Origin: Armatimonadota bacterium
GTDB taxonomy: Bacteria; Armatimonadota; UBA10988
NCBI GenBank assembly: GCA_016235455.1
Contig: JACRKZ010000060.1
Coordinates: 1 to 50,655 of the forward strand
Reading direction: 5' to 3'
Length of the DNA: 50,655 nucleotides
Shown here: positions 16,043 to 25,700 of the stretch, in pieces
Position numbering within the stretch: the stretch's first letter is position 1
Layout: each line of letters starts with the position of its first letter
Notes under the pieces: generated by a model
Told to the model about the DNA's origin: nothing
The model's input: only the letters and a program-made list of their open reading frames with translations
The model's database searches: none
Position numbers and translations under genes: made by a program

Positions 16043-17281
16043 ATGATGACGAGCAAGCGGGTCGGGCGGAGTCGGTGGCTGGCAGTGCTGCTGGTCGGGT
16101 TGCGCACGCTCTGCGCGGCGCCAGTGCTGACGCCCACGGCCGGGCCAGACCCCAAGGACCTGCCCGCGCCGACCGATACCGGCGAGGTGCTGTGGATCAA
16201 GCCTTACCTGCAGGCCGTCACCGCCGATTCGGCCATCCTGCGCTTCGAGACGCGCGTGGCTCAGGCGGCGCATGTGACCATCGCCTCGGCCAACACCGAC
16301 CGCGCGCCGCAGGTGGCGGTGGACGACCCCGCCGTGCGGTTCCATCGCGTGCTCGCCACGGGCCTGACGCCTGAGACCGACTACCGGCTCAGCGTGTCGG
16401 TCGACGGCAAGGAGGTCGGCGGCGCCAGCCTGACCACCTGGTCCCAAGCGCCCAAGACCTTCAAGTTCTTCGTCTACGGCGACACGCGCACGCGGCCGGC
16501 CGAACACGCGAAGATCTGTGCGGCCATGGCACAGCGCGCCGCGGGCCATCTGTTCGTGTTGCACAGCGGCGATTTGGTGGCCGACGGCAAGCAGTATCCG
16601 CTATGGCGCCGCGAGTTCTTCCAACCTGCTGGCGAACTGATGGCGCGGCTGCCGATGATCACCGTGCCGGGCAACCACGAGCACGAGACGCCGCTCTATC
16701 TGGCCTACCTCGACCTGCCCGAGCCGCGCTGGCACTGGGCCTTCTCGGTCGGGCCGGTGCATGTGCTGGGCCTCGACAGCTATCACGAGCTGGTCGGCTC
16801 CGGCTGGCGCCGGACAGCCTCGGGCAAGTGGCTTTTGGCCGAACTGCCCAAGGCCAAGGAACCGTGGCGACTGGCCGTGTTCCATACCCCGCTCTATTCG
16901 CTCGGCCCCCACGGCGTCCAGGATGACGACGACGAGCCCAAGGAACCCGAGATGCGCTGGAGCCGCGAGCAGCTTGAGCCACTGCTGCGCCAGGCTGGCT
17001 ACACGGTCACCTTCAACGGCCACGACCATGTCTATGAGCGGAGCTTCAAGGACGGACTGTTGATGCTCACCTCAGGCGGCGGCGGCGCGCCCCTGTACAA
17101 GCCGGCCAAGTCCGACCAGAACCCTTGGAGTCAGAAGCTGATGTCCACCACGCACTTCCTGGACATCACGGCCAGCGAGTCCACGCTGGACGTGGTCGTG
17201 CTCGATGCCGACGGCAGAACGGTGGACTCCTTTGTGGTCACGCGCGGCGCGGACGGCAAAGCGCAGGTAACGCAGCGCTAA
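16043..17281 (+). CDS. Exported purple-acid-type metallophosphatase
   Basis: 412 residues from the ATG at 16043, chosen for GGAGAG just upstream; the open frame before it has no ribosome site. A basic N-terminus and hydrophobic segment (WLAVLLVGLRTLCAA) form a signal peptide. Residues about 45-135 are a fibronectin-like purple acid phosphatase N-domain (ILRFETRVAQAAHVTIASA). The calcineurin-like domain has the metal ligands in order: YGDTR (Asp147), HSGD (Asp177), PGNHE (Asn211, His212), FHTPLY (His281) and NGHDHVYER (His327, His329). Such enzymes hydrolyse phosphomonoesters or diesters using two metals. No Pho-box-like site was recognised. It lies between the permease gene and a glycosidase gene on the same strand. 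Confidence 0.85.
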   Translation: MMTSKRVGRSRWLAVLLVGLRTLCAAPVLTPTAGPDPKDLPAPTDTGEVLWIKPYLQAVTADSAILRFETRVAQAAHVTIASANTDRAPQVAVDDPAVRFHRVLATGLTPETDYRLSVSVDGKEVGGASLTTWSQAPKTFKFFVYGDTRTRPAEHAKICAAMAQRAAGHLFVLHSGDLVADGKQYPLWRREFFQPAGELMARLPMITVPGNHEHETPLYLAYLDLPEPRWHWAFSVGPVHVLGLDSYHELVGSGWRRTASGKWLLAELPKAKEPWRLAVFHTPLYSLGPHGVQDDDDEPKEPEMRWSREQLEPLLRQAGYTVTFNGHDHVYERSFKDGLLMLTSGGGGAPLYKPAKSDQNPWSQKLMSTTHFLDITASESTLDVVVLDADGRTVDSFVVTRGADGKAQVTQR

Positions 17282-17296
17282 GCCGGGCTCGGATGT

Positions 17297-17329
17297 GGTA
17301 CAACGGCGTCCTGGGCCCGAGCGGCCCAG
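17297..17329 (+). promoter_or_regulatory. Extended -10 element followed by a leader hairpin
   Basis: TGG followed by TACAAC (17299-17304), then a perfect 7-bp inverted repeat (17311-17317 with 17323-17329, 5-base loop) that would begin at the predicted transcript start of the glycosidase gene. The hairpin could alternatively end the metallophosphatase transcript. Confidence 0.35.
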
Positions 17330-17360
17330 AACCCACTCTACCAGCAGAACCGAGACCAGC

Positions 17361-19583
17361 ATGAGCAAGGCCGTTGTGGCGACGATGATGGGACTGGCCC
17401 TGAGCGCCGCCTTGGGCCAGGGGACCGCCATGAACAGCAGCGCCAGCCGCGTTGACTTCTCCTATGCCTTCGGCCTGCCGCACCGCATGACCGTGGCGCT
17501 GCCCGATTCGAGCGACAAGACGCTCATCGACACCTTCACCGAGCACCTGCAACTGCGCTGGACCTATGGCAATTTGCGGACCATCCCCGTGGGCGCGTTC
17601 ATGCCGCTGGGTTCGAGCTGGTCGGGCGACCTGTGGGTCGAGAGCGATGGACGGCGCCTGAGCCTGACCTCGCACCGGCGAGCCGCAGGCATCCTGCCGG
17701 CGCTCGCCGTCGTCGCCGAAGACGCCGAAGACGCCGACGGCAGAGTGGCCCTCGACGCGGTCGGCGGCAAGACCGCCGGCCTGCTGCGCCTCACGGTCAC
17801 CAACAGCTCCGACAAGCCGCATCGCTACCAACTCGTCTTCTCGGTCAACGGCGGGTTTGGCGAGGTGCCGGGCTACATCAACGCCGGCGACCCGCTGGAC
17901 TACGTGCTGGCCGGCTGGAACGACCGGGCCGACCGCGTGCTGGCGCTGCTGGTCGGCGGGCAGGCGGTGGCCCGACGCGAGACACCGGCCCGCACCATGG
18001 CGCTGGCGCTCGACCTCAAGCCCGGCGAGACCGGTCACGGTTGGCTGGTGCGGCCGTACAAGGCGTATGAGGCCGATGTCGCCAAGCTGCGCGGGCGTGA
18101 CTGGGCCGCCGAGTTCGCCGCCGGCGAGCAGGCCTGGCGCGACCTGCTGGGCCGGGCCACACGGTTTGTCATCCCCGACACCGGCGTGCGCGACGCCTAC
18201 TACGCCTGTCTGGGCGACCTGTTCATCATGCGCGAACCCGTCGGCGCCAAGTATGTGGCCATCAGCCCCGGCACCGAGGCCTATCGCTGCCCCAACTCGG
18301 GCGAGGCCAGCATGGCCTCGGTCGGCCTGGACCAGGCCGGCCTGCCGCGCGAGGCCGAGGAGGGCTATCGCTGGTCCATCGACTCGCAGGGCGCCAACGG
18401 CGACTGGAACGATCCCGCGGGCTGGTCGCACCGCTGCTGGGGCATGGCCGGGTTCAAGGCCTGGACCGTGCTGGAGCACTACCTGATCACCCGCGACCGG
18501 GCTTATCTGGAGCACGTCTGGCCGCATCTGCTGGCCAACTCGCGCTGGCAGGAGACCCAGCGTCAGAAGACCCGGCAACTGGTCGACGGCCAGAAGCCGC
18601 TGCACTACGGGCTCATGCCGCGCGGCCAGGGCGACTGCGGGCTGGACGCCGGCGACGGCTGGTATGGCTACTTCATCCCGCACAACGCCTGGGCGGTCAA
18701 CGCCGACCGCGTGGCCATGCTGGCCGCGGGCTACCTGGGCCACACCGCCGAGCAGGCCGAGTTGCGCGGCAACTTCGAGCGCGCCAAGGCAGACCTGATC
18801 AGCTCCATGGACCGCGGCGCCATCGCCGAGGACGGCTACCGCTGGATCCCCGGCTCGCCGGGCAACCGCGCCGGCAGCCGCTGGGGCGTGCTCAACGCGG
18901 CTTTCCCCTGTGAAGTGCTGCCGCCGGACCACGAACTGATCAGCGGCACGCTGCGCTACATGGCCAGGCAGATGAGCCCTGGCGGCCTGCACGTCCACAC
19001 CGGCTGGATGGCCGATGGCATGTGGGTGGCCATCTCGCTGGACAACGTGGCCGAGGTCGAACTGCGCCGCGGTAACGGCGACGAGGCGGCGCGGCTGCTC
19101 TATGCCTGCCTCAACCATGGCACGCCGCTGCTCACCTGGTGCGAGGAACGCGGCCAGAAGCCCGGCACCGACCAGGTCTCGGGCGACCGCCAGCACCTCT
19201 GGACACCCGCGGCGGTGGTCCGCGCGGTACGCGATGTCATGGTCATGGAGGATGGCGACGGTCTGCGCCTGGCGCCCGGCACCGACCGCGGCTGGCTCGG
19301 CTCGGGTCAGCCGGTCGGCGTCGAACAGGCGCCGACGCACTTTGGCCCGGTGTCGTATGCCATGGCCTACGATGCGGCCAGGCACCAGGTGGCCATCGAC
19401 GTGACCTTCCCGCGACGCAATCCGCCGGCCTGGGTGGAGTTGGCGGTGCGGCTGCCCGAGGGGCTCAAGATCAAGAGTTTTGACGCGGCGTCGGGCGCGA
19501 GCCTCGCCGCCGGTGGCGAGGCGCTGCGCTGGACCAGGCCGAAGGGCGCGGTGAAGGTGGTGGCGACGGTGGGCACGCGATGA
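17361..19583 (+). CDS. Secreted six-hairpin (alpha/alpha)6-barrel glycosidase-like protein
   Basis: 740 residues from the ATG at 17361; the ribosome site is weak (GAGA). The signal peptide is about 1-20 (VVATMMGLALSAALGQ). An N-terminal beta-sandwich to about residue 265 is followed by helical-hairpin repeats with motifs usual for six-hairpin glycosidases: GANGDWNDPAGWSHRCWG, PRGQGDCGLDAGDGWYG, HNAWAVNADRVAM, WGVLNAAFPCEVL and HTGWMADGMW. A C-terminal sandwich begins near residue 640. The Asp and Glu residues in these motifs are candidate catalytic acids, but I cannot place the protein in one numbered GH family with confidence; GH63, GH78 and GH127 are among the options. It is likely extracytoplasmic. 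Confidence 0.72.
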   Translation: MSKAVVATMMGLALSAALGQGTAMNSSASRVDFSYAFGLPHRMTVALPDSSDKTLIDTFTEHLQLRWTYGNLRTIPVGAFMPLGSSWSGDLWVESDGRRLSLTSHRRAAGILPALAVVAEDAEDADGRVALDAVGGKTAGLLRLTVTNSSDKPHRYQLVFSVNGGFGEVPGYINAGDPLDYVLAGWNDRADRVLALLVGGQAVARRETPARTMALALDLKPGETGHGWLVRPYKAYEADVAKLRGRDWAAEFAAGEQAWRDLLGRATRFVIPDTGVRDAYYACLGDLFIMREPVGAKYVAISPGTEAYRCPNSGEASMASVGLDQAGLPREAEEGYRWSIDSQGANGDWNDPAGWSHRCWGMAGFKAWTVLEHYLITRDRAYLEHVWPHLLANSRWQETQRQKTRQLVDGQKPLHYGLMPRGQGDCGLDAGDGWYGYFIPHNAWAVNADRVAMLAAGYLGHTAEQAELRGNFERAKADLISSMDRGAIAEDGYRWIPGSPGNRAGSRWGVLNAAFPCEVLPPDHELISGTLRYMARQMSPGGLHVHTGWMADGMWVAISLDNVAEVELRRGNGDEAARLLYACLNHGTPLLTWCEERGQKPGTDQVSGDRQHLWTPAAVVRAVRDVMVMEDGDGLRLAPGTDRGWLGSGQPVGVEQAPTHFGPVSYAMAYDAARHQVAIDVTFPRRNPPAWVELAVRLPEGLKIKSFDAASGASLAAGGEALRWTRPKGAVKVVATVGTR

Positions 19584-19677
19584 CAGTCGCGTACCAGCGC
19601 CGGATCGCCGCAGTCCTGCGTGGCATCGGCCAGAGGCGAATCCGGCGGCCGCCCGGGTAGCGTCGCCGTTGGGGATG

Positions 19678-19713
19678 TCGGGTCTTCGACCCGATGCCAC
19701 GCGGGAGCGTGGC
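19678..19713. repeat. Two adjacent perfect hairpins (REP-like element or terminator)
   Basis: In the 256-bp gap before dinG lie TCGGGTC/GACCCGA (19678-19684 with 19688-19694, 3-base loop) and, one base later, GCCACGC/GCGTGGC (19696-19702 with 19707-19713, loop GGGA). Paired short palindromes are typical of REP/BIME elements, but only this copy was seen in the window. Termination after the glycosidase gene is the other possibility. I see nothing else in the gap up to the promoter at 19788. Confidence 0.5.
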
Positions 19714-19787
19714 GCTCCGGCACTGGTGCGGCCAGATCGCGTGTCGGCGACGCGTGTCAACGCTCTGCCACGGTGGCCTGGCCGGCC

Positions 19788-19815
19788 TTGACACCCGCCT
19801 CCCGCCAGTTAGACT
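19788..19815 (+). promoter_or_regulatory. Sigma70-type promoter for the dinG-like operon
   Basis: Consensus TTGACA (19788-19793), a 16-base spacer, then TAGACT (19810-19815). The start codon at 19840 is about 18 bases past the expected transcript start, with GGGAG in between. It is one of the two clearest promoters in the window. Confidence 0.7.
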
Positions 19816-19839
19816 CAACCCACTGCCCAGGGAGCCTTC

Positions 19840-22728
19840 ATGGCGGCTCGGTTCGTCGCGCTGGACATCGCCCTACCGTCGCCCGGCCGCTGCGAGATCG
19901 CCGCGGTGGTGGATGCGCCTGAGCAGGTGCGCCGCTTGCTCTATCTGGTCGGCGCCGACCCGCTCGCCGCCCGCGCGCGCACCCATGCCGAACCCGATGT
20001 CGAGGTCGTCCTGGTAGACGATCTGTCCGATATCTCGCGCGCCATCATCGACCTGGCCGACGAGGCGCCGTGGGTCACGTTCGACCAGGCTTCGCGCCTG
20101 GCCGTGTGGCGCGAACAGGACACGACCGGCGCGTTCGACGCCATCCCCATGCCCGATGCGGGCGACCTGGCGGCGCTGGCCATGCCCTGGATCAGCTCAC
20201 GCTCGCTCGAAGGCTTCCTGGCCGAGGCATTGGCCTTCTGCGATCAGGCCGGAGAGCAGCCCGAGCCGACGCACGGCCTGGCCTTCGCCGAGGCCGTGGC
20301 CGCGTTGTGGCGGCTGCTCCCGGTAGCCATCGGGCAGCGACCCTATGCCGTGCGCCATGGGCTGGCCGACCTGCTGGACCGCAGCGGCACGCCGTTGGGC
20401 GAGGCCTGGCGCCTGGGCGTAGGCTCGGCGCCGCCCGGCGAGCACGAGCCCACGCTGCTCGACAGCTTCCTGCGCGCCCGGCTGCGTGAGCTGACGCCCG
20501 AGCAAACGCGGCCCGAGGAACTGCCCGAGCCTCGGCCGATCAGCGCCGACGCCGTGGAGCGCGTCTTCGCGCCGGACGGGCTGCTGGCCGCCGCGTTCGA
20601 CCAGTGGGAGCCGCGGCCGGGGCAGATCCAGATGGCGCGCGCGGTCGCCGAGGCGCTCAGCGGCGGCGAACTGCTGCTGGCCGAGGCCGGCACGGGCACC
20701 GGCAAGTCGCTGGCCTATCTGGCGCCGGCGGTGATGTTCGCCGTGGAGAACAAGACGCCGGTGGTCATCTCGACGGCCACGCGCAACCTGCAGGACCAGC
20801 TTTTTGGCAAGGACCTGCCGCTGCTGCGAAGCGCACTGGACTTCGAGTTCGTGGCCGAACTGATCAAGGGTCGCGGCAACTACCTGTGCGTCGAGAAGCT
20901 GCTGCGCGAACTGCTCGAATCGGGCCTGCTGCCGCTGGACGACCAGGTGCTGGCCATGGCCTACCTGCTGTCCTGGGCCGCCGCCTCGCGCACGGGCGAC
21001 CTGGACGAGCTGAGCAGCTACCTGCTGACGCGCTACCCCAAGCTCAGCGCCCTGGCCTATCGGCTGGCCAGCGATGGCGAGAGCTGCACCGCCGTCAGCG
21101 CGCGCAACCACCCCTGCTTCGCCACCGTGGCGCGGCGCCGCGCCTTCGCCGCCGACGTGCTCGTGGTCAACCACGCGCTGGCGCTGGCCAACACCGCCGT
21201 GGAGATCCTGCCGCGCTTCGCTCACATCATCTTCGACGAGGCGCACAACCTGGAGGACATCGCCACCGAGGCGTTCGGGCTGGAGCTCGAGCGGCGCGGG
21301 CTGCTGCAGTCGGCGCGCGAGTGCGGCGCCTCGCGCGACCAGCGGGCGCTGCACAACCGGGTACGCCGCGCCTTGGGCACGGCCACTGGTGAGCTGGTGG
21401 ACAACGTCCTGGCCCATGTGACCGCCGTGGAACAGGCGGCGGCGCAGGTCATTGCCGGTGCCGACGAGTTGGGCGAGCGCCTGGCCGGCGTGGTCATGCA
21501 CAAGCTGCGCCGCACCATGGAGGAGCTGACCCAGATCGAGCGACTGCGGCTCGACCCCACCTTCTGGCATGGCGTGCTGGGCGAAGGGGCCTACACCGCT
21601 GGCGAGAACCTGCTCGCCCGCGCCCAGGACCTGCAGAAGACGGTCGCGACGTTGGGCGTGTCGGTGCAGGTGCTGCGCGGCGCGGCAGGCTTCATGGAGT
21701 TGCCGGCCGAGGAGATGGAGCGGCTCGACGTCGCCTGCCAGACGGCGCAGTCGCAGTGGGCCGAGCAGAGCCGCATCATCGCCGCCCTGCTGGCGCTGGA
21801 CGATGAGAAGTACGTCTACTGGCTGGAGTTCGTGCTGCGGCGCGAGGCCTGGGAATGGCGGCTGCGCGCCGCGCCCATCGAGCCGGGCGAGGACCTGGCG
21901 GGCAAGGTCTACGAGCCGATGACCGCGGTGGTGCTGACCTCGGCCACGCTCAGCGTCGACCGCTCGTTCGACTTCTTCGCCAGCCGGCTGGGCCTGCTGC
22001 TGCCCAGCGTCAAAGACCGCTACCGGGCGCTGAGCCTGCCCTCGCCGTTCGACTATGCCAAGTCGGTGCTGCTGGGCCTGCCCACGAACATCTGCCAGCC
22101 GAACGACAAGGAGTATGAGCAGCATGTGGCCAAGGCCATCCGGGACCTGACCGAGTTGCTCCAAGGCCGTACACTAGCGTTGTTCACCTCCAATCGCGCC
22201 ATGCGCGGCGTCTACGAACGCGTCGCCTCGCGGCTGGAGGAACAAGGCATCGAAGTATTATGTCAAGGTGTGAGCGGCAGCCGCCATGTGCTGGCGGAAC
22301 GCTTCCGCACCCATGAGCGGGCGCTGCTGCTGGGGACGCGTAGCTTCTGGGAAGGCATCGATGTGCCGGGCGACGCGCTGTCCTGCGTGGTCATCGCGCG
22401 GCTGCCGTTCTCGGTGCCCAAGGATCCCGTCTTCGAGGCGCGCTGCGAGCACCTGGAGGCACGTGGCATCAATGCCTGGAGCCAGTACGCGGTGCCCCAG
22501 GCCGTCATTCTGTTCAAGCAGGGCTTCGGCCGGCTGATCCGCCGGGTCAGCGATCGGGGCGTGGTGGTCTGTCTCGACCGTCGGCTGCTCGAAATGGGCT
22601 ATGGCCGGGCCTTCCTGCGCAGCGTGCCGGGCTACACCTCGGTCTTCGACCGCTGGAGCGAGGTGCGCGAGCGCGTGCGCGAGTGGCTCGAACGCCGGCC
22701 TGCCGGCGCATCGCGCGACAAGACCTAG
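19840..22728 (+). CDS. dinG: DinG/XPD-type superfamily 2 DNA helicase with degenerate exonuclease-like N-domain
   Basis: 962 residues. The helicase core has Walker A EAGTGTGKS (Lys289), STATRNLQDQL (motif Ia), VVNHALAL, Walker B DEAH (466-469), TSATLS (motif III), RSFWEGIDVPG (motif V) and QGFGRLIRR (motif VI, from about 894). DinG proteins unwind 5' overhang, R-loop and D-loop substrates in the cytoplasm, usually with a 4Fe-4S cluster. Only three cluster cysteines are evident here (350, 416, 426); the second of the usual C-x4-C-x4-C triplet is absent. The N-terminal about 230 residues resemble a DnaQ-type exonuclease fold (FVALDI, SLEGFLAEAL, HGLAFAEAVAAL), but its acidic residues are missing. 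It is the first gene of a tight operon with a GH99-like gene 10 bp away and a methyltransferase gene. Confidence 0.88.
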   Translation: MAARFVALDIALPSPGRCEIAAVVDAPEQVRRLLYLVGADPLAARARTHAEPDVEVVLVDDLSDISRAIIDLADEAPWVTFDQASRLAVWREQDTTGAFDAIPMPDAGDLAALAMPWISSRSLEGFLAEALAFCDQAGEQPEPTHGLAFAEAVAALWRLLPVAIGQRPYAVRHGLADLLDRSGTPLGEAWRLGVGSAPPGEHEPTLLDSFLRARLRELTPEQTRPEELPEPRPISADAVERVFAPDGLLAAAFDQWEPRPGQIQMARAVAEALSGGELLLAEAGTGTGKSLAYLAPAVMFAVENKTPVVISTATRNLQDQLFGKDLPLLRSALDFEFVAELIKGRGNYLCVEKLLRELLESGLLPLDDQVLAMAYLLSWAAASRTGDLDELSSYLLTRYPKLSALAYRLASDGESCTAVSARNHPCFATVARRRAFAADVLVVNHALALANTAVEILPRFAHIIFDEAHNLEDIATEAFGLELERRGLLQSARECGASRDQRALHNRVRRALGTATGELVDNVLAHVTAVEQAAAQVIAGADELGERLAGVVMHKLRRTMEELTQIERLRLDPTFWHGVLGEGAYTAGENLLARAQDLQKTVATLGVSVQVLRGAAGFMELPAEEMERLDVACQTAQSQWAEQSRIIAALLALDDEKYVYWLEFVLRREAWEWRLRAAPIEPGEDLAGKVYEPMTAVVLTSATLSVDRSFDFFASRLGLLLPSVKDRYRALSLPSPFDYAKSVLLGLPTNICQPNDKEYEQHVAKAIRDLTELLQGRTLALFTSNRAMRGVYERVASRLEEQGIEVLCQGVSGSRHVLAERFRTHERALLLGTRSFWEGIDVPGDALSCVVIARLPFSVPKDPVFEARCEHLEARGINAWSQYAVPQAVILFKQGFGRLIRRVSDRGVVVCLDRRLLEMGYGRAFLRSVPGYTSVFDRWSEVRERVREWLERRPAGASRDKT

Positions 22729-22738
22729 GAGAGCTGCG

Positions 22739-25700
22739 TTGAAGGCAAGAGGCTGGTGGTGGTTGGTGGCCGTGGCGCTGGCCGCGCCGGGCGGCGCGGC
22801 TTGGGCCGATGCGACCCAGCTCGATCGACTGTCCTTCTCGGCGTCGTTCGACGACCTCTTCCTCTACGTGGCCTTCACCTGTCAGGACGTGAACCTGTGC
22901 GGCCGCGAGGAGCGCTACGGCTACCCGGTGAGCGGTGACGACGCCGTGGAGCTGTTGTTCGACATCACGCCCGGCGCGCGCAGCGGCGCCGACCGCCAGA
23001 CGCTCTACCGCGGCTGCTTCAAGCTCGGCCTGTCGGCCGCGGGTGGCATCTTCCTGGGCGTTGGCGGGGGCGATGCCCGCCGGCCCGAATGGTTGCCGCT
23101 CCGACCCGCCGGCCGCACCGGCCCCGCGCTGCGCACCGACCTCAAGCTCGATGGCACGCTCAACGACCCGACCGACGTCGACGGCGGCTGGTCGGTGGAA
23201 GCCGCCATCCCGTGGCAGCGCCTCGGGCTCGAGGGTCCGCAGCTTGGTGAAGTCTGGGCGTACAACGTGGTGCGCACGCTGCGCGGCGATGCCGAAGCGC
23301 GGTTCAGCCTGGCCGAGGGCGGCGACGACCTCGATCCCAGCCGCTGGCTGCCCATGAGCTTCCGCCAAGGGCCGGCCGGCCTGGAAGCCGGGCGCGCGTT
23401 CCTGGTGTTCAGCCAGGCCGACGGCCAGAACCCGACCATCGATGGCAACGTCACCGAGGCCGAGTGGCCGGTGCTCCAGCGCGTCGAGCTGACGCCCAGC
23501 GCCGACCGCCTCACGCCACTGCCGCGCATTGCCTGGCCGGTACCCGCGGTGACCCAGGCGCCGCTGCCGGCCGGCAGCACGTTCATCCCGCGCGAGCTGG
23601 CGCCGCCGCCGGTGCGTGGCGCATGGCAGGGCGACGGCCTGGTCCTGGCCACCTACCAGCTCGACCTCGGCCTCGACCGCCGCGCCGCGCTCGACGCCAA
23701 CGGCGCCAGTCTGCTGGCCGCGCACCCGCTCGGTGGACTCGGTCCGCAGAACAGCGCGCAGCGCATCGGCGCGCACCTGCCGCAGGTCCAGCGGGCCGGT
23801 GCCGCCGGGATCGATGCGCTGCTGGTCTCCTGGCCCTGTGCGACCGCCGCGCGCGACGCCTGGGCGCTCGACGCGCTGCGCTCGCTGGCCCTGGCCGCCG
23901 CCGAGGTGGGTCAAGGCAGCCAGAGCGTGCCGCTGCTGGCGCCGCGGGTCAATGTGGCCGAACTGGGCGCCGCGGTCGACCTGACCCAGCAGGCCCAGGC
24001 CGAACAGCTCTACCAGGCGCTGGCTGAGTTCTACCAGCAGGTGCCGCCGCAGCTCCGCGCGCGGCTGGCCGACGGCCCGCGCCGCGAGCTGCTGGTCGAC
24101 CTGGGCGCCGCGCCGGCCAACGTGCGCTTCGGCGAGAGTTTCCAGACGTACATCGAGCAACGCTTCCGCGAGGGCTTCGGCGTCGACGTGGCCTGGCTGG
24201 GCGACGCGCTGTGGGCACGCCGCGGGGCGCGACTCGACGCGGCACGGACCGTGGACGGTGGCACGGCGGTCTTCGCCGGTGGCGCCGAGCGCGTGCGGCT
24301 GGGCGTCGTGCGGCCGGGCCGCGACGAGACCCGCGTCGGTGGCGCGTTGGTGCCCCGCCATGGCTTCGAGGCCTTCCGCGCGTCGTTCGAGGCCGCCGCC
24401 GCCGGCCACGCCGAGTGGCTGCTGTTCGACAGCTGGAACGACCTGCGCGCCGGCACCCAAGTGATCCGCACGCGGGAATGGGGCACCGGCTACGAGCGCC
24501 GCGCCGGCGGCCTGGCCGCGCAGTTCGCCAATCCCAGCGAGCAGCAGGTGTCCGCGCGTGTCCGGCAGCTCGACGCACCGACGCGCGTGGCCGCGGGCGG
24601 CCGGCTGCTGGTCAGCGCACGGCTGGTCAATGCCGGGCTGGCCGCCTGGGGCGCTTCGAGCAACCTGCGCCTGGCCGCCCTGTGGCATGCGGCCGAGCCC
24701 AAGCCGCTGATTGGCGACGACGGCAAGCCGCTGGTCGACCGTGCCACCGGCCGGCCGGTGATGACCGATGTGCCCATCAGCGACAGGCGCGCGGCCAGCG
24801 GCACGCTGACCGCCGAGCCGGGCGGATCGACCGAGGCCGAGCTGCCGGTGGAGGCGCTCGACGCCCTGGGTAAGCCGTTGGCGCCGGGCCGCTATCGCCT
24901 GCGCTTTGCGCTGCTCAACGGCACCCGGGTCGAATACCAGCCGGTGCTCGACGACAAGGGGCAGCCGGTCAAGGACGAGAAGGGCCGTCCGAAGACCACT
25001 CGCGTGGAACTCCCCAACGTGCTGGGCACGCAGGGCGACCGCGGCTGCGACCTGCCGATCGACGTCGTCGCGCCCGAGCAGGTGCCCGACCAGGCCGCCA
25101 CCGTGCTGTCGGCCGATCTCCCGGCACGCGTGGAGACGGGCCGGCTCTATCCGTTGACCGTCACGCTACGCAACGACGGCCGGCTGCCCTGGCCCGAGGG
25201 TTGCCGCATCGGCGTGCGCTACGAAGCCATCGACCGTGCCGCGCCCAACGCCGCGCCCACCGAGCCGCAGCCGCTCACCGGCTGGGTGCCGTGCGGACCC
25301 ATCACCACCACCGTCAGCCCCCAGGGCCGCCGCGGCGCCGAGCCGGGCCAGACCAGCACGGCCCGCATCAAGCTGCCCACGGCCGACGCCAACGGCAAGC
25401 CGCTGCCCGCGGACAGCATGCCGGGCCGGGTCTGTCGCGCGCGGTTGGCGCTGCTTGACCGCGCGGGCCAGGCGCTGCCGTCGTCGGCGCCGTGGTTCCA
25501 GGCGGTGCAGGTGCTGGCCCGCGACTGGGGCGCGGGCATCGGCACCGTCGACGTACCGCGCCTGCTGCAAGCCGGCAGCAGTGTCAGCGGCGCCGTCACG
25601 GTGCAGAACACCGCCTTCCGCACCTGGGCCCTGGGCCATTGCGAACTGTCCTGGAGCTGGTACCGCTTCGACGGCGCCGAGCTCAAGCTCGATGCCGGCC

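Noticed and set aside
17238..19760. 840-codon minus-strand frame opposite the six-hairpin glycosidase
   Set aside because: Arg/Ala/Gly-rich shadow with no family resemblance, while the plus strand has conserved motifs throughout.
22601..22738. Start of the GH99-like protein inside dinG
   Set aside because: No ribosome site there. The TTG at 22739 has AGGAG and begins a normal signal peptide.
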